Positions 26,952 to 36,053 are shown, numbered from the stretch's first letter. The stretch is DNA of 64,000 nucleotides from Bog-756 sp963738545 (GCA_963738545.1 CAVTXA010000008.1:1-64000); one strand, 5' to 3'. Translations and numbers: made by a program. Notes: generated by a model not told the origin, from the letters alone.

Positions 26952-27149
26952 GGCCGCGCTTACCTGCTACTGGCGGACTGTCTAGGTCTGGACTGGAGGT
27001 CTGGAGTCAACGCAAGCAGCCAGCTAACTGCGCATCGACACCGAAGCTTCGGATCGGGATCACCGCTAGAGCTCACCTTCGGCTGACGTACACGAGCCAT
27101 TTTTACATCTTGTCAGTCTGGGAGCCCCTGATCGCCGGACTCCAACCAT

Positions 27150-27168
27150 CTCAGCCCGTGAGGCTGAG
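27150..27168. repeat. Inverted repeat CTCAGC-N7-GCTGAG, copy 7
   Basis: CTCAGC CCGTGAG GCTGAG; arms extend to 7 bp. Fifty bases upstream of the response-regulator box. Confidence 0.75.
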
Positions 27169-27218
27169 TTCGGAGCATGCCTTCTCAGACTCTGGCGCTG
27201 AGGGCCCCAGCACCCGGA

Positions 27219-27243
27219 TTTCGATACGCCGACGATATGCACC
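27219..27243 (+). promoter_or_regulatory. Direct-repeat box upstream of the response regulator
   Basis: Core TCGATACGCCGACGATATG holds two CGATA repeats 11 bp apart, a layout typical of OmpR-class operators. It lies 15 bases before the GTG of the response regulator. A copy identical at 23 of 25 positions occurs at 33069-33093 upstream of the exporter operon, so the regulator likely binds both. Confidence 0.65.
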
Positions 27244-27258
27244 AGTGCGTACCATGGC

Positions 27259-27960
27259 GTGAGCGTGCGAGTGTTGATCGTTGAGGATGAGCCCTATATG
27301 GCGGAAGCCATTCGTGATGGCCTGCGCCTGGAAGCGATCGCTGCCGACATCGCCGGTGATGGAAACACTGCACTTGATCTGCTGAGCGTCAATGCCTACG
27401 ACATTGTCGTTCTCGACCGCGACATTCCTGGGCCCTCTGGAGACGAGATCGCCGGACGCATCGTCGCATCCGGAAGCGGCACGCCCATTCTCATGCTCAC
27501 TGCTGCTGTCCGACTCGATGACAAGGCTTCGGGGTTCGAGATCGGCGCCGATGATTACCTGACCAAACCGTTCGACCTGCAAGAACTCGTGCTCCGTCTC
27601 CGAGCGCTCGACCGCAGGCGTGCCCACAACCGACCACCCGTATGGGAGATCGCGGGTTTGCGTTTGGATCCGTTCCGCCGCGAGGTTCATCGCGACGGCC
27701 GCTACATAGCGCTCACTCGAAAGCAGTTCGCCGTGCTCGAAGTCCTCGTCGCCGCCGAAGGCGGAGTCGTCAGTGCCGAAGATCTCCTGGCGCGGGCCTG
27801 GGACGAGCACGCTGATCCGTTTACCAATGCCGTGCGGATCACCATCTCGGCGCTAAGGAAACGCCTCGGACCGCCTCCGATCATCGCCACTGCCGCAGGG
27901 GCCGGCTACCGAATTGAGACGACGCCGGACGCCGGACACGTGGGAGGTGGTCGTGGATAG
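27259..27960 (+). CDS. OmpR-family response regulator
   Basis: A 233-residue regulator. Receiver domain: acidic pair D10-E11, phosphoacceptor D53 in VVLDRDIPG, T81 (LMLTA) and K103 (LTKPF) are all present. The winged-helix effector (about 130-225) has LTRKQFAVLEVLVAAEGGVV and NAVRITISALRKRLG. It overlaps the histidine kinase gene by eight bases and should be phosphorylated by it. The box just upstream suggests autoregulation. Confidence 0.95.
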   Translation: MSVRVLIVEDEPYMAEAIRDGLRLEAIAADIAGDGNTALDLLSVNAYDIVVLDRDIPGPSGDEIAGRIVASGSGTPILMLTAAVRLDDKASGFEIGADDYLTKPFDLQELVLRLRALDRRRAHNRPPVWEIAGLRLDPFRREVHRDGRYIALTRKQFAVLEVLVAAEGGVVSAEDLLARAWDEHADPFTNAVRITISALRKRLGPPPIIATAAGAGYRIETTPDAGHVGGGRG

Positions 27961-29059
27961 GCGGCCCGGCTTGAGCGTTCGCCTCAAACTCACCCTCAGC
28001 TACGCCGGGTTCATCCTGCTTGCCGGTGCTCTGCTGCTCGGCGCGGTGTGGCTGTTCCTTCTGCGTTACGTTCCCAGAGGCGAGACCATCATTGTCCACA
28101 ACCACCACATCTTCACCGCCCCCGGACGTGGTGCCCTCTTGCGTGATTTCGCTCCGGCTGCGGGCGTACTGGGGGCATTCCTTCTCGTGTTCGGCCTCCT
28201 CGGAGGCTGGATACTCGCTGGACGTATGCTCGCTCCCCTTGGGCGCATCACTGAGGCGACCCGCGTCGCCGCAACCGGTGTGCTCTCCCATCGGGTCCGG
28301 ATGCCGGGCCGCAGCGATGAGTTCCGCGAGCTCGCCGACGCGTTCGACAACATGCTTGCCCGGCTTGAGGCACAGGTAGCCGAACAGCAGAGGTTCGCAG
28401 CCAACGCTTCCCACGAACTGCGAACGCCGTTAGCGATCACCCAGACCCTTCTTGATGTCGCCCGCAAGGATCCGATCCCCAAAGACAGCGCACTCATTGA
28501 TCGCCTCCACGCCGTCAACGCCCGAGCGATCGACCTAACCGAGGCGTTACTCATACTCAGTCGTGCCGACCAAGCGTCCTTCACCCCGGTACAGGTCGAC
28601 CTCTCCCTGATAGTCGAAGAGGCCACCGAGACCCTTCTCCCTCTTGCGGTTCGGCAGGGTGTCACCGTCGAGACGTCTGGTGCCAAGACCGTCACCATCG
28701 GGTCCGAGGCGCTCCTCCTGCAGCTGGTAACGAATCTGGTGCACAACGCGATCGTCCACAATGTGCCCGGACATGGCACCGTGTGGGTTGGGACCTGCAC
28801 ACAGTCCGACGGTGTGACCCTGACTGTCGAGAATGATGGGAAGAAGCTCGCTCCGGAGTTGGTCTCTACGCTGGTAGAGCCGTTTCAGCGCGGCACCGAG
28901 CGGATACGCAGCGACCACGCCGGCGTGGGACTCGGCCTGGCGATTGCCAATGGGATCACCCAAGCGCACGGCGGAACACTCACGCTCGCCGCCCGCGTTG
29001 CCGGTGGGCTGTGCGTCACGCTCCATCTACCCGCCGCCGTTCCCGATGTCCGAGCATGA
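27953..29059 (+). CDS. Sensor histidine kinase
   Basis: Start set at the GTG at 27953, five bases after GGAGG and overlapping the regulator stop; an earlier codon at 27914 lacks such a site. The 368-residue protein has two membrane helices (about 12-35 and 65-90), a short periplasmic loop, a HAMP linker, H-box NASHELRTPLA, N-box NLVHNAIVH and G-box GVGLGLAI. The small loop of about 30 residues (VPRGETIIVHNHHIF) resembles sensors that detect membrane or envelope stress rather than large ligands. Partner of the regulator before it. Confidence 0.94.
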   Translation: MDRRPGLSVRLKLTLSYAGFILLAGALLLGAVWLFLLRYVPRGETIIVHNHHIFTAPGRGALLRDFAPAAGVLGAFLLVFGLLGGWILAGRMLAPLGRITEATRVAATGVLSHRVRMPGRSDEFRELADAFDNMLARLEAQVAEQQRFAANASHELRTPLAITQTLLDVARKDPIPKDSALIDRLHAVNARAIDLTEALLILSRADQASFTPVQVDLSLIVEEATETLLPLAVRQGVTVETSGAKTVTIGSEALLLQLVTNLVHNAIVHNVPGHGTVWVGTCTQSDGVTLTVENDGKKLAPELVSTLVEPFQRGTERIRSDHAGVGLGLAIANGITQAHGGTLTLAARVAGGLCVTLHLPAAVPDVRA

Positions 29060-29120
29060 CCGTTTGCGGATTGCCCGGTGACCCCGCAGTTCTGAGGCCC
29101 CCGTTCATCCAAGACCTCGG

Positions 29121-30326
29121 CTACACAGCCCAAAGGGCCTGGGTGGGTGAGAGTCGGGCGGCCCGCAGAGCGGGAACGAGTCCCGCGACAGCGGCGATGA
29201 TCAGTGAGGCGGCGATGCCGCCTGCCCACGCTTCGGTGGGAATGACGACGGCCCAGTGTTTGGTTTGGGCGTAGACAGCGGTGGATGCCGCACCGAGAGC
29301 GACCCCGACTGCACCACCGAGCACTCCGAGAAGGACCGCTTCGGAGAGGAACTGGCCGCGAATGTGGCCCCTGGTGGCGCCAAGGGCTCGGCGCAGGCCG
29401 ATTTCTGAGCGGCGTTCCAGTACAGAGATGATCATGATGTTGGCGACGCCGACGGCGCCGACCAGGAGCGCGACGGCACCGAGGCCCAGGAACAGGCCGT
29501 TCAGCGCACTCTTCGCTTCGGCCTGGGCAACAAGGGCGGACGAGGGTTGGCTTACGTCGACCTGACTGGGATTCTCGGGGTTGGCAGTGGCGGCCAGAAG
29601 AGAATCGACAGAAGGAACCCGATCATTTTGGGCCCGCAGATAGATGGTGGATGGATGGCCGTCGAAACCCAGGTACTTTTCGGCTGCCTGATAGCCGATC
29701 AGCACGGAAGAGTCGACGGCAGGGGCCAGTGCTGCCGGTCGGAGGATGCCGGCTACGTACAACCAGTGGCCACCGACCCAGATGCGTTCGCCGCGGTAGA
29801 CCCGATCGACGCCGAGCCTTTGAGCGGCAGCCGCTCCGAGCACGGCAACAGGTTCCTGGGCAGACGCCGCGTTCAGGAAGGCACCCCTGGCAACCGTCGC
29901 GGCGACCACGGAGAGGAGTTGGAGGGTTGCGGCTTGGACGGTCAAAGCATTGGTGTCGACAGCGGGGATGTAGGGATTGCGATACGCGTTAACGCTGACC
30001 GTCCCCGTGGACTGAACCTGCTGCACGCCGCTCATGCGACCGATCATGGAAAGCGAGGTAGTGGGCAGTTCGGCGGGCCCCCCGGTGATGCTCTGGCCGT
30101 TGCTGACGGTGAGAAGATTGGTGCCGAGCTGATCGATCTCGCTGAGCAGGCCGGCCTGGGAGGAGGCGGACAGGCCCAGAACGGCGACGATAGCGGCCAC
30201 ACCGATGGCGATGCCGAGAGCGGACAGCCCGGCTCGTAGCTTTCGGGTGCGCAAACCGACGGTGGAGAGTCGGGTCAGGTCGGTGAACTGCAGTCGCCTC
30301 CGCGCTTGAGGTGTGGGTGCTGTCAT
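29121..30326 (-). CDS. MacB/FtsX-type ABC permease
   Basis: From the ATG at 30326 (overlapping the ATPase stop as ATGA) the protein has 401 residues: a first membrane helix (RAGLSALGIAIGVAAIVAVL), a large extracellular domain (about 55-260), then three helices with GVANIMIISVLERRSEIGLRR, the MacB/FtsX signature. No ATPase domain in the same chain; that is the next gene upstream. Forms with the ATPase and adaptor an exporter of peptides, lipids or antibiotics, or an envelope-stress module. Confidence 0.92.
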   Translation of the reverse strand: MTAPTPQARRRLQFTDLTRLSTVGLRTRKLRAGLSALGIAIGVAAIVAVLGLSASSQAGLLSEIDQLGTNLLTVSNGQSITGGPAELPTTSLSMIGRMSGVQQVQSTGTVSVNAYRNPYIPAVDTNALTVQAATLQLLSVVAATVARGAFLNAASAQEPVAVLGAAAAQRLGVDRVYRGERIWVGGHWLYVAGILRPAALAPAVDSSVLIGYQAAEKYLGFDGHPSTIYLRAQNDRVPSVDSLLAATANPENPSQVDVSQPSSALVAQAEAKSALNGLFLGLGAVALLVGAVGVANIMIISVLERRSEIGLRRALGATRGHIRGQFLSEAVLLGVLGGAVGVALGAASTAVYAQTKHWAVVIPTEAWAGGIAASLIIAAVAGLVPALRAARLSPTQALWAV

Positions 30327-31162
30327 GACGGCTGTTCGTGGGTGGGTGCACCGGAGGGGGCCTGTAGCCTGCGGATCACAGGTTGAGTTGGGAACGTGCG
30401 GGGGCAACGGTTTGGGCCCGCTGACGGTCCATTGTCAGCGACGATGTGCCCGTCGAGGATTTCGATCTTGCGATCCATGCGCTCGGCCACGGCGCGGTCG
30501 TGTGTGATGACCACGATGGTTGAACCTCTCTGGTGGAGCTGGTCGACCAAATCGAGGATGGCGCGTCCGGTCGCCTGATCGAGATTCCCGGTCGGCTCAT
30601 CGGCCAACACGATGGCCGGTTGGCCGATGAGGGCTCGGGCGATGGCCACCCGTTGTCGCTGTCCCCCCGAGAGTTGGGTGGGGCGAGCGGTGGCCCGGTC
30701 CGCCAAGCCCACCAGATCAAGGGATTCCACGGCACGTTGCCGGCGCCGTTCGATGGGGACACCGGCATACAGGAGTCCGTCGGCCACGTTGTCCAGGATC
30801 GTAGAGTGCTCGGCGAGGAAGAACTGTTGGAATACGAACCCGATCTGGATGGCCCGCAGGTGGGCCACGTCGTCGTCGGCCATGGTGGCAACGTCAAGCC
30901 CCGTGATCCGCACCTTGCCGCTCGTGGGCCGGTCGAGGGTCCCCATCAGTTGGAGCAGGGTCGTCTTGCCCGATCCCGACGGTCCCACGATTCCGACCAG
31001 CTCCCCTTGGCCAATGGTGAGGCTCACCCCGCGCAGGGCCTCGACTGGCGTCTCGCCGGGATAGGTCTTGGTCACGCGGTCGAGGTCGAGCACCGGGACC
31101 TGGAGGAGGTCATCACATTCAACGACCGATGGGTGGTCAAGCGTGTGTGGGGTAGCGGTCAT
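30323..31162 (-). CDS. MacB/LolD-type ABC ATPase
   Basis: A 279-residue ATPase: Walker A VGPSGSGKT, Q-loop FVFQQFFLAEH, signature LSGGQRQRVAIARAL, Walker B IVLADEPTGNLD and H-loop THD. The DEPTGNLD form marks the LolD/MacB/FtsE class. Four-base overlaps with both the adaptor (31159-31162) and the permease (30323-30326) show one operon. A C-terminal 40-residue Pro-rich tail is unusual but not conserved. Confidence 0.94.
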   Translation of the reverse strand: MTATPHTLDHPSVVECDDLLQVPVLDLDRVTKTYPGETPVEALRGVSLTIGQGELVGIVGPSGSGKTTLLQLMGTLDRPTSGKVRITGLDVATMADDDVAHLRAIQIGFVFQQFFLAEHSTILDNVADGLLYAGVPIERRRQRAVESLDLVGLADRATARPTQLSGGQRQRVAIARALIGQPAIVLADEPTGNLDQATGRAILDLVDQLHQRGSTIVVITHDRAVAERMDRKIEILDGHIVADNGPSAGPNRCPRTFPTQPVIRRLQAPSGAPTHEQPS

Positions 31163-32316
31163 GCGGTCGGAACCACCACGTGCTGACCGGCGACCAACCT
31201 TGAACCGGTGACTTGCACCAGGCCATCAGCATCGTCAAACAGTCCGAGCGAGACCGTCACGAGAGAGCGATCACCTCCTGGGCCAACGACTTCCACCGCG
31301 TAGCCGCCTCCGGACCGGGCCAGCAGCGCGGTCACGGGCACTACCAGGGCGTCGGGGACGCTGGCGGTAGTGATCGTGACCTGCACCGGGGCCTCATCCC
31401 AGGTGCCAGTGGCGGCTGGGTCGGATGGGGTGACGTTCACGGTGACGGTCGGGGTGACGATGCTGCCCGAGGCCGAGGAGCAGGTGCCCGTTCCTGTCGT
31501 CGCAGAGCTCGCGTTCGACGCGCCGGATGCCGAACCGGGTGGGCAGCTCGCCACCGTTCCTACCCCGGAGACGACACCGGGAGTTGTCTCATTGTTCGGG
31601 AGGGTGATGTCTACCTTGTTCCCGATTCCTACGTCGGACTGCTGCGAGGCGTCCAATGCCACCTGCACTTGGCGAGTGGTTGTGGTGCCGGCCATCACGG
31701 TCTGTCCGCTCTGGGCCGCACCCCCCAGCGGAACGGACAGCGTTGTCACCCGCACGGCGGTGGGGTCGAACAGGGCTTGGCCAAGGCTTAGTGTGCCGTT
31801 CTCGGCAACTCCGAGGGCACCTTGGAGTTTCATCAAGGCCGCCGTGGTGGCCGATCCGAAGGAGTTGGACGTTGGACTGAGCTGCCTCGTGTTGGCGTAG
31901 CCCAGAGCCACCAGGTCCGCGTTGAGCTGGGCTACGTCGGCGCCGGCTGAACCTGCTGACAACGTCCGATAGACGGGTGTTGAGCCATACAGGAGCACCA
32001 CCGGGTTGTCGTTCACATCGTAGAGGACCTGACCCTGAGCAATCACCTGGCCGATCTCAGGCAACGCGGTGTAGACCCCCTGAGCCTGGTTGATCACGGA
32101 ATACGGCGAGCCATCCGATCCTGCCTGGTAGGCCAAGATCCCATTCAGGGAGACCATGGCGGACAGCGTCTGCATTCCAACCTTCGCTGTCGTCGGCGGA
32201 GCCTGGGCGGCAGAGGCCGACAGGTTCGTAGTGGAGGTAACCACGCTCAGAGCGGCGATCACCGCAACGACGCCCGCTGCTCCGGCCAGCACCCATCGCT
32301 TCCGTGTCACTTGCAC
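31159..32316 (-). CDS. MacA-like adaptor with peptidoglycan-binding domain
   Basis: A 385-residue exported or membrane-anchored adaptor. N-terminal membrane helix (about 8-28), then a lipoyl/hairpin part, with a PG_binding_1-like domain at about 120-170 (DVAQLNADLVALGYANTRQL ... TTAALMKLQGALGV) in the place where MacA has its alpha-hairpin. Beta-barrel and membrane-proximal parts follow (VALDASQQSDVGIGNKVDIT; VPDALVVPVTALLARS). This is the common actinobacterial version of an efflux adaptor. Confidence 0.88.
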   Translation of the reverse strand: MQVTRKRWVLAGAAGVVAVIAALSVVTSTTNLSASAAQAPPTTAKVGMQTLSAMVSLNGILAYQAGSDGSPYSVINQAQGVYTALPEIGQVIAQGQVLYDVNDNPVVLLYGSTPVYRTLSAGSAGADVAQLNADLVALGYANTRQLSPTSNSFGSATTAALMKLQGALGVAENGTLSLGQALFDPTAVRVTTLSVPLGGAAQSGQTVMAGTTTTRQVQVALDASQQSDVGIGNKVDITLPNNETTPGVVSGVGTVASCPPGSASGASNASSATTGTGTCSSASGSIVTPTVTVNVTPSDPAATGTWDEAPVQVTITTASVPDALVVPVTALLARSGGGYAVEVVGPGGDRSLVTVSLGLFDDADGLVQVTGSRLVAGQHVVVPTA

Positions 32317-32395
32317 TCGAACCTGGGGGAAGAGAGTGCCACCCTGTCCGCTCCTTCGGGGACCACGAGCAGCACAGTGTTTGGTGTCGAATCAG

Positions 32396-32941
32396 TCACC
32401 CGCCTAGGCCCCCGACGGATGGCATGTGCGATTTGCAGGCCCCCATCGCCGACTGGATCAGGGTTGAGTTCGGCGTGATGCCGGAGTCGTGCACCTCACT
32501 GCCCGAGAACGTCGGGTCGGGAAAGTTGGGCACTCCGTGGGTTCTGATGCATGCGGACCAGTTCAACCACGCTTGCTGTTGGGAGGGTGACAGTTCCTGG
32601 CCCGATGAGTTCCACGGGGACGGTAGGGACTTGCACGCTTGTAAGGCGTCTTGGAACGCAGACGAGTTCGGGTCAATCCCGTTGGTCCTGTACCCATAGC
32701 CGCCATCGGGGGTCTGCACGGGGTCGGGGAAGTTCGGTACGCCGTGGCTTCGTATGCACTGGGAGTACGTCACAGCCCTGGCCAGAGCCGATCCTCCACC
32801 AGAGGACGATCCCGCCCCCGAGCCGGCGACCGTGGTCGGCTGCGAGTCGACCGCCGGGGCCGTCGATCCGCTCGAGCACGCGGCGACAGTGGCTCCCAGT
32901 GCCACTACGACCACCACCGACCACAGACGCCAAGGGCGCAT
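32396..32941 (-). CDS. Lipoprotein with duplicated Cys motif
   Basis: Start at the ATG at 32941, just before a hydrophobic signal with lipobox GATVAAC (C22); a longer frame to 33037 has no signal character. The mature 160 residues contain two similar repeats: YSQCIRSHGVPNFPDP...ALQACKS and WSACIRTHGVPNFPDP...AMGACKS. Each has two Cys that could form a disulfide. Same strand and just upstream of the exporter adaptor (79-bp gap), so probably the first gene of that operon and a partner in export or sensing. Confidence 0.85.
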   Translation of the reverse strand: MRPWRLWSVVVVVALGATVAACSSGSTAPAVDSQPTTVAGSGAGSSSGGGSALARAVTYSQCIRSHGVPNFPDPVQTPDGGYGYRTNGIDPNSSAFQDALQACKSLPSPWNSSGQELSPSQQQAWLNWSACIRTHGVPNFPDPTFSGSEVHDSGITPNSTLIQSAMGACKSHMPSVGGLGG

Positions 32942-33068
32942 TGTTCCATCCGGAGCGGATCGCCTCTTGGGGCGTTGATACCAAGGACTCTTGCTTACTG
33001 CCAGTACTTGTCGGCCGTGGGTCATACCCCCAGTCAAGTGAGAGTGACGTTGCCGCCACGTATGCAGT

Positions 33069-33093
33069 TTTCGATATGCCGACGATATGTACC
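33069..33093 (-). promoter_or_regulatory. Response-regulator box of the exporter operon
   Basis: Near-identical to the box at 27219-27243 (23 of 25 bases; differences are C/T). Core TCGATATGCCGACGATATG. Placed about 130 bases upstream of the lipoprotein start on the minus strand, and between divergent genes. Confidence 0.65.
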
Positions 33094-33140
33094 TATGCCA
33101 TGACCATGACCAAGAGGGAGGTCATAGATCGAGAGTCAGC

Positions 33141-33159
33141 TTCAGCTACGGATGCTGAG
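33141..33159. repeat. Inverted repeat CTCAGC-N7-GCTGAG, copy 8 (one mismatch)
   Basis: TTCAGC TACGGAT GCTGAG, 48 bases from the regulator box, in the divergent gap. As at 27150, an inverted repeat lies close to the box. Confidence 0.55.
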
Positions 33160-33211
33160 GACGATCCAGGAGAAGAACCGGCGATCGGAGGCGCTCCCTA
33201 CACTTGCCCCT

Positions 33212-33829
33212 ATGAAGACCGAAGAGGAACGGGAAAGGGCGGCCGCAAGCTTGCGAGCGCTTAGCCACACGTTTGCGGCGCACGATCCCGAGGATGGTCC
33301 GCTTGCATCTCTGGCGGAGACGGCAGATGAACTGGCACTTGCCGTCAGCCAGACGCCGCTACGTAATCGTCTAGCCCTGATGCGGTCCGCCTCCGACGGA
33401 TCGGTCTTGGGCGGAAGCGGATTCGAAGACCGAGCTGTGGGCGGCAACTCGAACCCGACAGCCGTCGAATTCGAGATTCTGTTCAAAGACGAAGAAGTGA
33501 TCGCCGACTTCGTCTTGCGGCGGGCATTCGAAGGAGCACCCGGTCGTGCTCACGGCGGAATTGTCGCCGCTGCTTTTGACGACGTCACGGGCTTCGTGAT
33601 TGGCAGACTGCAGGAGCCCGCTTTCACCGGCGAGTTGTCAGTTCGCTATCTCGCGGCCGTACCTGTCGACCAAGCTCTAGAGATTCGTGCCCGACTAGAT
33701 GGACGAGAGCGCCGCAAGCTCTTCATTAGTGCAGAACTGAGCAGCGGTAACGAGATACTGGCGACGTGCCGGGCTATCTACGTAACGGTCGATCTGGCGC
33801 GTTTTGCGGGAGCACCCGACCCGCGTTGA
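33212..33829 (+). CDS. PaaI-type hot-dog thioesterase
   Basis: ATG at 33212 gives 205 residues; an upstream ATG at 33152 adds 20 residues lacking family character. The C-terminal hot-dog domain (about 105-200) has PGRAHGGIVAAAFDDVTGFV, the H-G-G-x(2)-A-x(3)-D active-site pattern of PaaI-like thioesterases, and ISAELSSGNEILATCRAIYV. Hydrolyses acyl-CoA thioesters, substrate unknown. The N-terminal 90 residues are helical. Confidence 0.82.
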   Translation: MKTEEERERAAASLRALSHTFAAHDPEDGPLASLAETADELALAVSQTPLRNRLALMRSASDGSVLGGSGFEDRAVGGNSNPTAVEFEILFKDEEVIADFVLRRAFEGAPGRAHGGIVAAAFDDVTGFVIGRLQEPAFTGELSVRYLAAVPVDQALEIRARLDGRERRKLFISAELSSGNEILATCRAIYVTVDLARFAGAPDPR

Positions 33830-34098
33830 CCCGCTCTACGTCCTTGGCTTCACCGGGTTAAGCGCCCATCTCTGCTGCTCAGGTGGAGGCGAGTCCTAGG
33901 CTCCGCCGCCGGTCATTGCGGTGATTGCGGTTGAAGACCCCACGTTGCTGCCCTGGCCGATCTCTACGAAGACGTTCTGCCGCTCTCTTGGGCAAGGGAC
34001 CTTCGCCTCTAGGGGTTTGATCAAGGACCGAATACATTTGACTCATGTACGAGGCCCCCGACCTAGAAGCTGGAAAGGGAGTGCTTAGGGCAACAACA

Positions 34099-34323
34099 AT
34101 GGCGAGGATAGAGCACAGTCAGGAGAGCGATCGGTTCGGCATCTGGCAGGAGTTGGAGAGGGCGCTCAGTATCGTTCATGTCGCCGGGTTGGAGTTGGTG
34201 GCCGAAATCGGGGTCGGTGGCGAACAGCCCGAGAGCGTCACACGGCAGAGGTTCGAGGAAGCATTGAAGGATTTCCATGATTTACTCTCGGTGCTCGGGA
34301 TGTTGCCGGATTCCTTCGGATAG
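34099..34323 (+). CDS. Small hypothetical protein
   Basis: Seventy-four residues from the ATG at 34099, or 92 from the ATG at 34045. Helical, acidic, with ELERALSIVHVAGLELVAEI and ALKDFHDLLSVLGML. No family recognised. Followed closely by the next gene on the same strand. Confidence 0.4.
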   Translation: MARIEHSQESDRFGIWQELERALSIVHVAGLELVAEIGVGGEQPESVTRQRFEEALKDFHDLLSVLGMLPDSFG

Positions 34324-34385
34324 CGAGCCGAGTTCGACTTTTCCGGAGATGACAGTGAAGGGAGAACGAGAGAAAGTGGACTGCT

Positions 34386-34760
34386 ATGAGACGTAGACCC
34401 GTGATGTGGGCTGCACTCGGAGTCGGTGTTTTGGTAGTTGTTAGCTCCCTTCTCCGACGGCGATCCGCTCAGATGAGGAGGTTCGCAATGAACGAAGACG
34501 GCCGGAGACCCCGCGGCGACGATCCGCTGGAGGTGCTGGAAGTCGAGACCGAGGGTGTGGACGACGAGGGCAATCTCGTGATCGACGACCTGCTCGTCGC
34601 AGTGGACGGCAAGGGAAAGATCGTCGCGACCGACGAGACCGTAGCTGTGATCACGTCTGAGGGTGACGCCATTGTCGATGAGAAGCTCTCAGTGGCGGGA
34701 GATGACGGCAACCTGCAAGCCGTTGAGGAGGACATCACGGTCATCGAGGCCGACGAGTAG
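34386..34760 (+). CDS. Membrane-anchored acidic repeat protein
   Basis: A 124-residue protein: basic start, one membrane helix (VMWAALGVGVLVVVSSLLRR), then about 80 very acidic residues forming repeated strand-like units (GNLVIDDLLVAVDGKGKIVA; TDETVAVITSEGDAIVDEKL; AGDDGNLQAVEEDITVIEAD). The pattern x-D-x-G-x-[IV] every 15-20 residues suggests a beta-rich, Ca-binding or surface-exposed module. No known family. Confidence 0.6.
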   Translation: MRRRPVMWAALGVGVLVVVSSLLRRRSAQMRRFAMNEDGRRPRGDDPLEVLEVETEGVDDEGNLVIDDLLVAVDGKGKIVATDETVAVITSEGDAIVDEKLSVAGDDGNLQAVEEDITVIEADE

Positions 34761-35064
34761 TCCCCGCTTCGTACTGATCAGCCGAGCTGCCGGATCAACC
34801 CTTCCAACGGCGCAGGGGTAAGAGCTGGCCGTAGCCATCCGGCGTGCCCCTCGTCGCGATCGCGGCGCGTTGGTCGACCAGGCCGGTGACGCCTCCCTCC
34901 CTTTCGCCCTTGACGAAGGCTCGGCCTTCGACTGCTGGGTCGAGGTCTTTGGGGGCACCCAACAGCCCGATCACGTGGCGGCGGCACGTGACGGGGGGAA
35001 TTCGCTCAGCCGGCAGTGGGTTGGCTAGGACGCTGTCCCGACGGATAAGGCATAGGGTCGCGGA
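34761..35064. other. Gap, nothing recognised
   Basis: About 300 bases with Arg- or Pro-rich open frames only. No repeat of the types found elsewhere. Confidence 0.5.
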
Positions 35065-35223
35065 ATGGGACTAATCCTCGTACTTCTCATCATCGCCATC
35101 ATCTTGGCCGGAGTGGGATTCGCAGTCCACGTTCTATGGATCATCGCCGTGGTCTTCTTTGTGGCATGGCTGGTTGGACTGGGCTTGAGCGCAGGCAAGA
35201 GAGCCGGCAAACGAGGAGAGTAG
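35065..35223 (+). CDS. Small hydrophobic protein
   Basis: A 52-residue protein: MGLILVLLIIAIILAGVGFA begins a double membrane-spanning region, with a second segment LWIIAVVFFVAWLVGLGL and a basic end GKRAGKRGE. It resembles the short lmo0937-like hydrophobic proteins that sit in bacterial membranes with unknown role. Too short for most gene finders. Confidence 0.7.
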   Translation: MGLILVLLIIAIILAGVGFAVHVLWIIAVVFFVAWLVGLGLSAGKRAGKRGE

Positions 35224-35280
35224 TTGTCGGCCACTCCAGCCTCGTCCCCAGCAAATTGATTTGTGACCGTTGGGCCGGGG

Positions 35281-35487
35281 TTAGTTCTCCAACTCTCGCC
35301 TCGGGATGGATTCGGCACACTCCGGGCACCGTCGTCGCTGGCCGACAGTGGACCAGCTATACGTCCGCTCTCGGAACTCCATTGGAATGATGCGCCCCGC
35401 TTCACATGCGGCGCGACAGTGCCAGACCAAGGCCGCATCAGGACGCCGGTCAAACCAGAAGCCCTCGTCCCAGTCGAGTTCAGCCAT
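35281..35487 (-). CDS. Small Cys-rich hypothetical protein
   Basis: Sixty-eight residues starting MAELDWDEGFWF. Cys/His arrangement WHCRAAC ... RCPEC could hold a zinc. Candidate start ATG at 35487. No recognised family. Confidence 0.45.
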   Translation of the reverse strand: MAELDWDEGFWFDRRPDAALVWHCRAACEAGRIIPMEFRERTYSWSTVGQRRRCPECAESIPRRELEN

Positions 35488-35585
35488 GCCGCTAACGTAC
35501 GCCCGCTCCGGATCACCTCGCCGGCAAGTTCTGGACCTCCGGGATCATTCTGTGCGGATTGGTAGTGACGTCCTCGAGCGGAGCG

Positions 35586-35762
35586 CTACCCACACAATCG
35601 GCGCTTGGCAACGTTGTCCATGGCCTGCTCGCACTGCCCGCAGGCGTGCTTCGTGCTGGCCGCCGGACACCCGTGAAGGTGTACCTCCCAGCGGCCCAGC
35701 AGTACGCCTGCACAGTGAGGACAAATCACCACTAACTCTGAATCCAGTGGCTTGGTGGTCAC
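35586..35762 (-). CDS. Small zinc-ribbon-like protein
   Basis: GTG at 35762 preceded by AAGGGGGT gives 58 residues: VICPHCAGVLLGRWEVHLHG followed by CGQC and a final C. Cys pairs suggest a zinc ribbon. Start relies on the ribosome site; the reading frame stays open upstream. Confidence 0.5.
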   Translation of the reverse strand: MTTKPLDSELVVICPHCAGVLLGRWEVHLHGCPAASTKHACGQCEQAMDNVAKRRLCG

Positions 35763-36053
35763 GATCGGACCCCCTTTCCCCGACTGACGCCGGGTCAGTT
35801 GGGGAATCCCGCATCCCGTCGCTGACCCGACGGCACTCTCAGGTCTACACCCAATTCGGTACCCCACTTGACTCTCGCGATTCCCGATACTTGACCTGGG
35901 GTTCCGTGCTTCCGGGCAACGCGCCTCCTCGGTAGAATCGGGAGTGCCGGGCCTGTATCCGAGCCAGCCCCTCGTACAGGCTCGGCTCGCTATCCAGCCT
36001 CCGGGCACATGTCGGGCCCCCTGCCGGGTAATCCACTCCAAAGGCGCGAGAAG

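Larger units (their letters stand above)
26952..27258. other. Divergent gap upstream of the response regulator
   Basis: About 300 bases between divergent genes. Holds inverted-repeat copy 7 (27150-27168) and a regulator box at 27219-27243. Confidence 0.6.
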
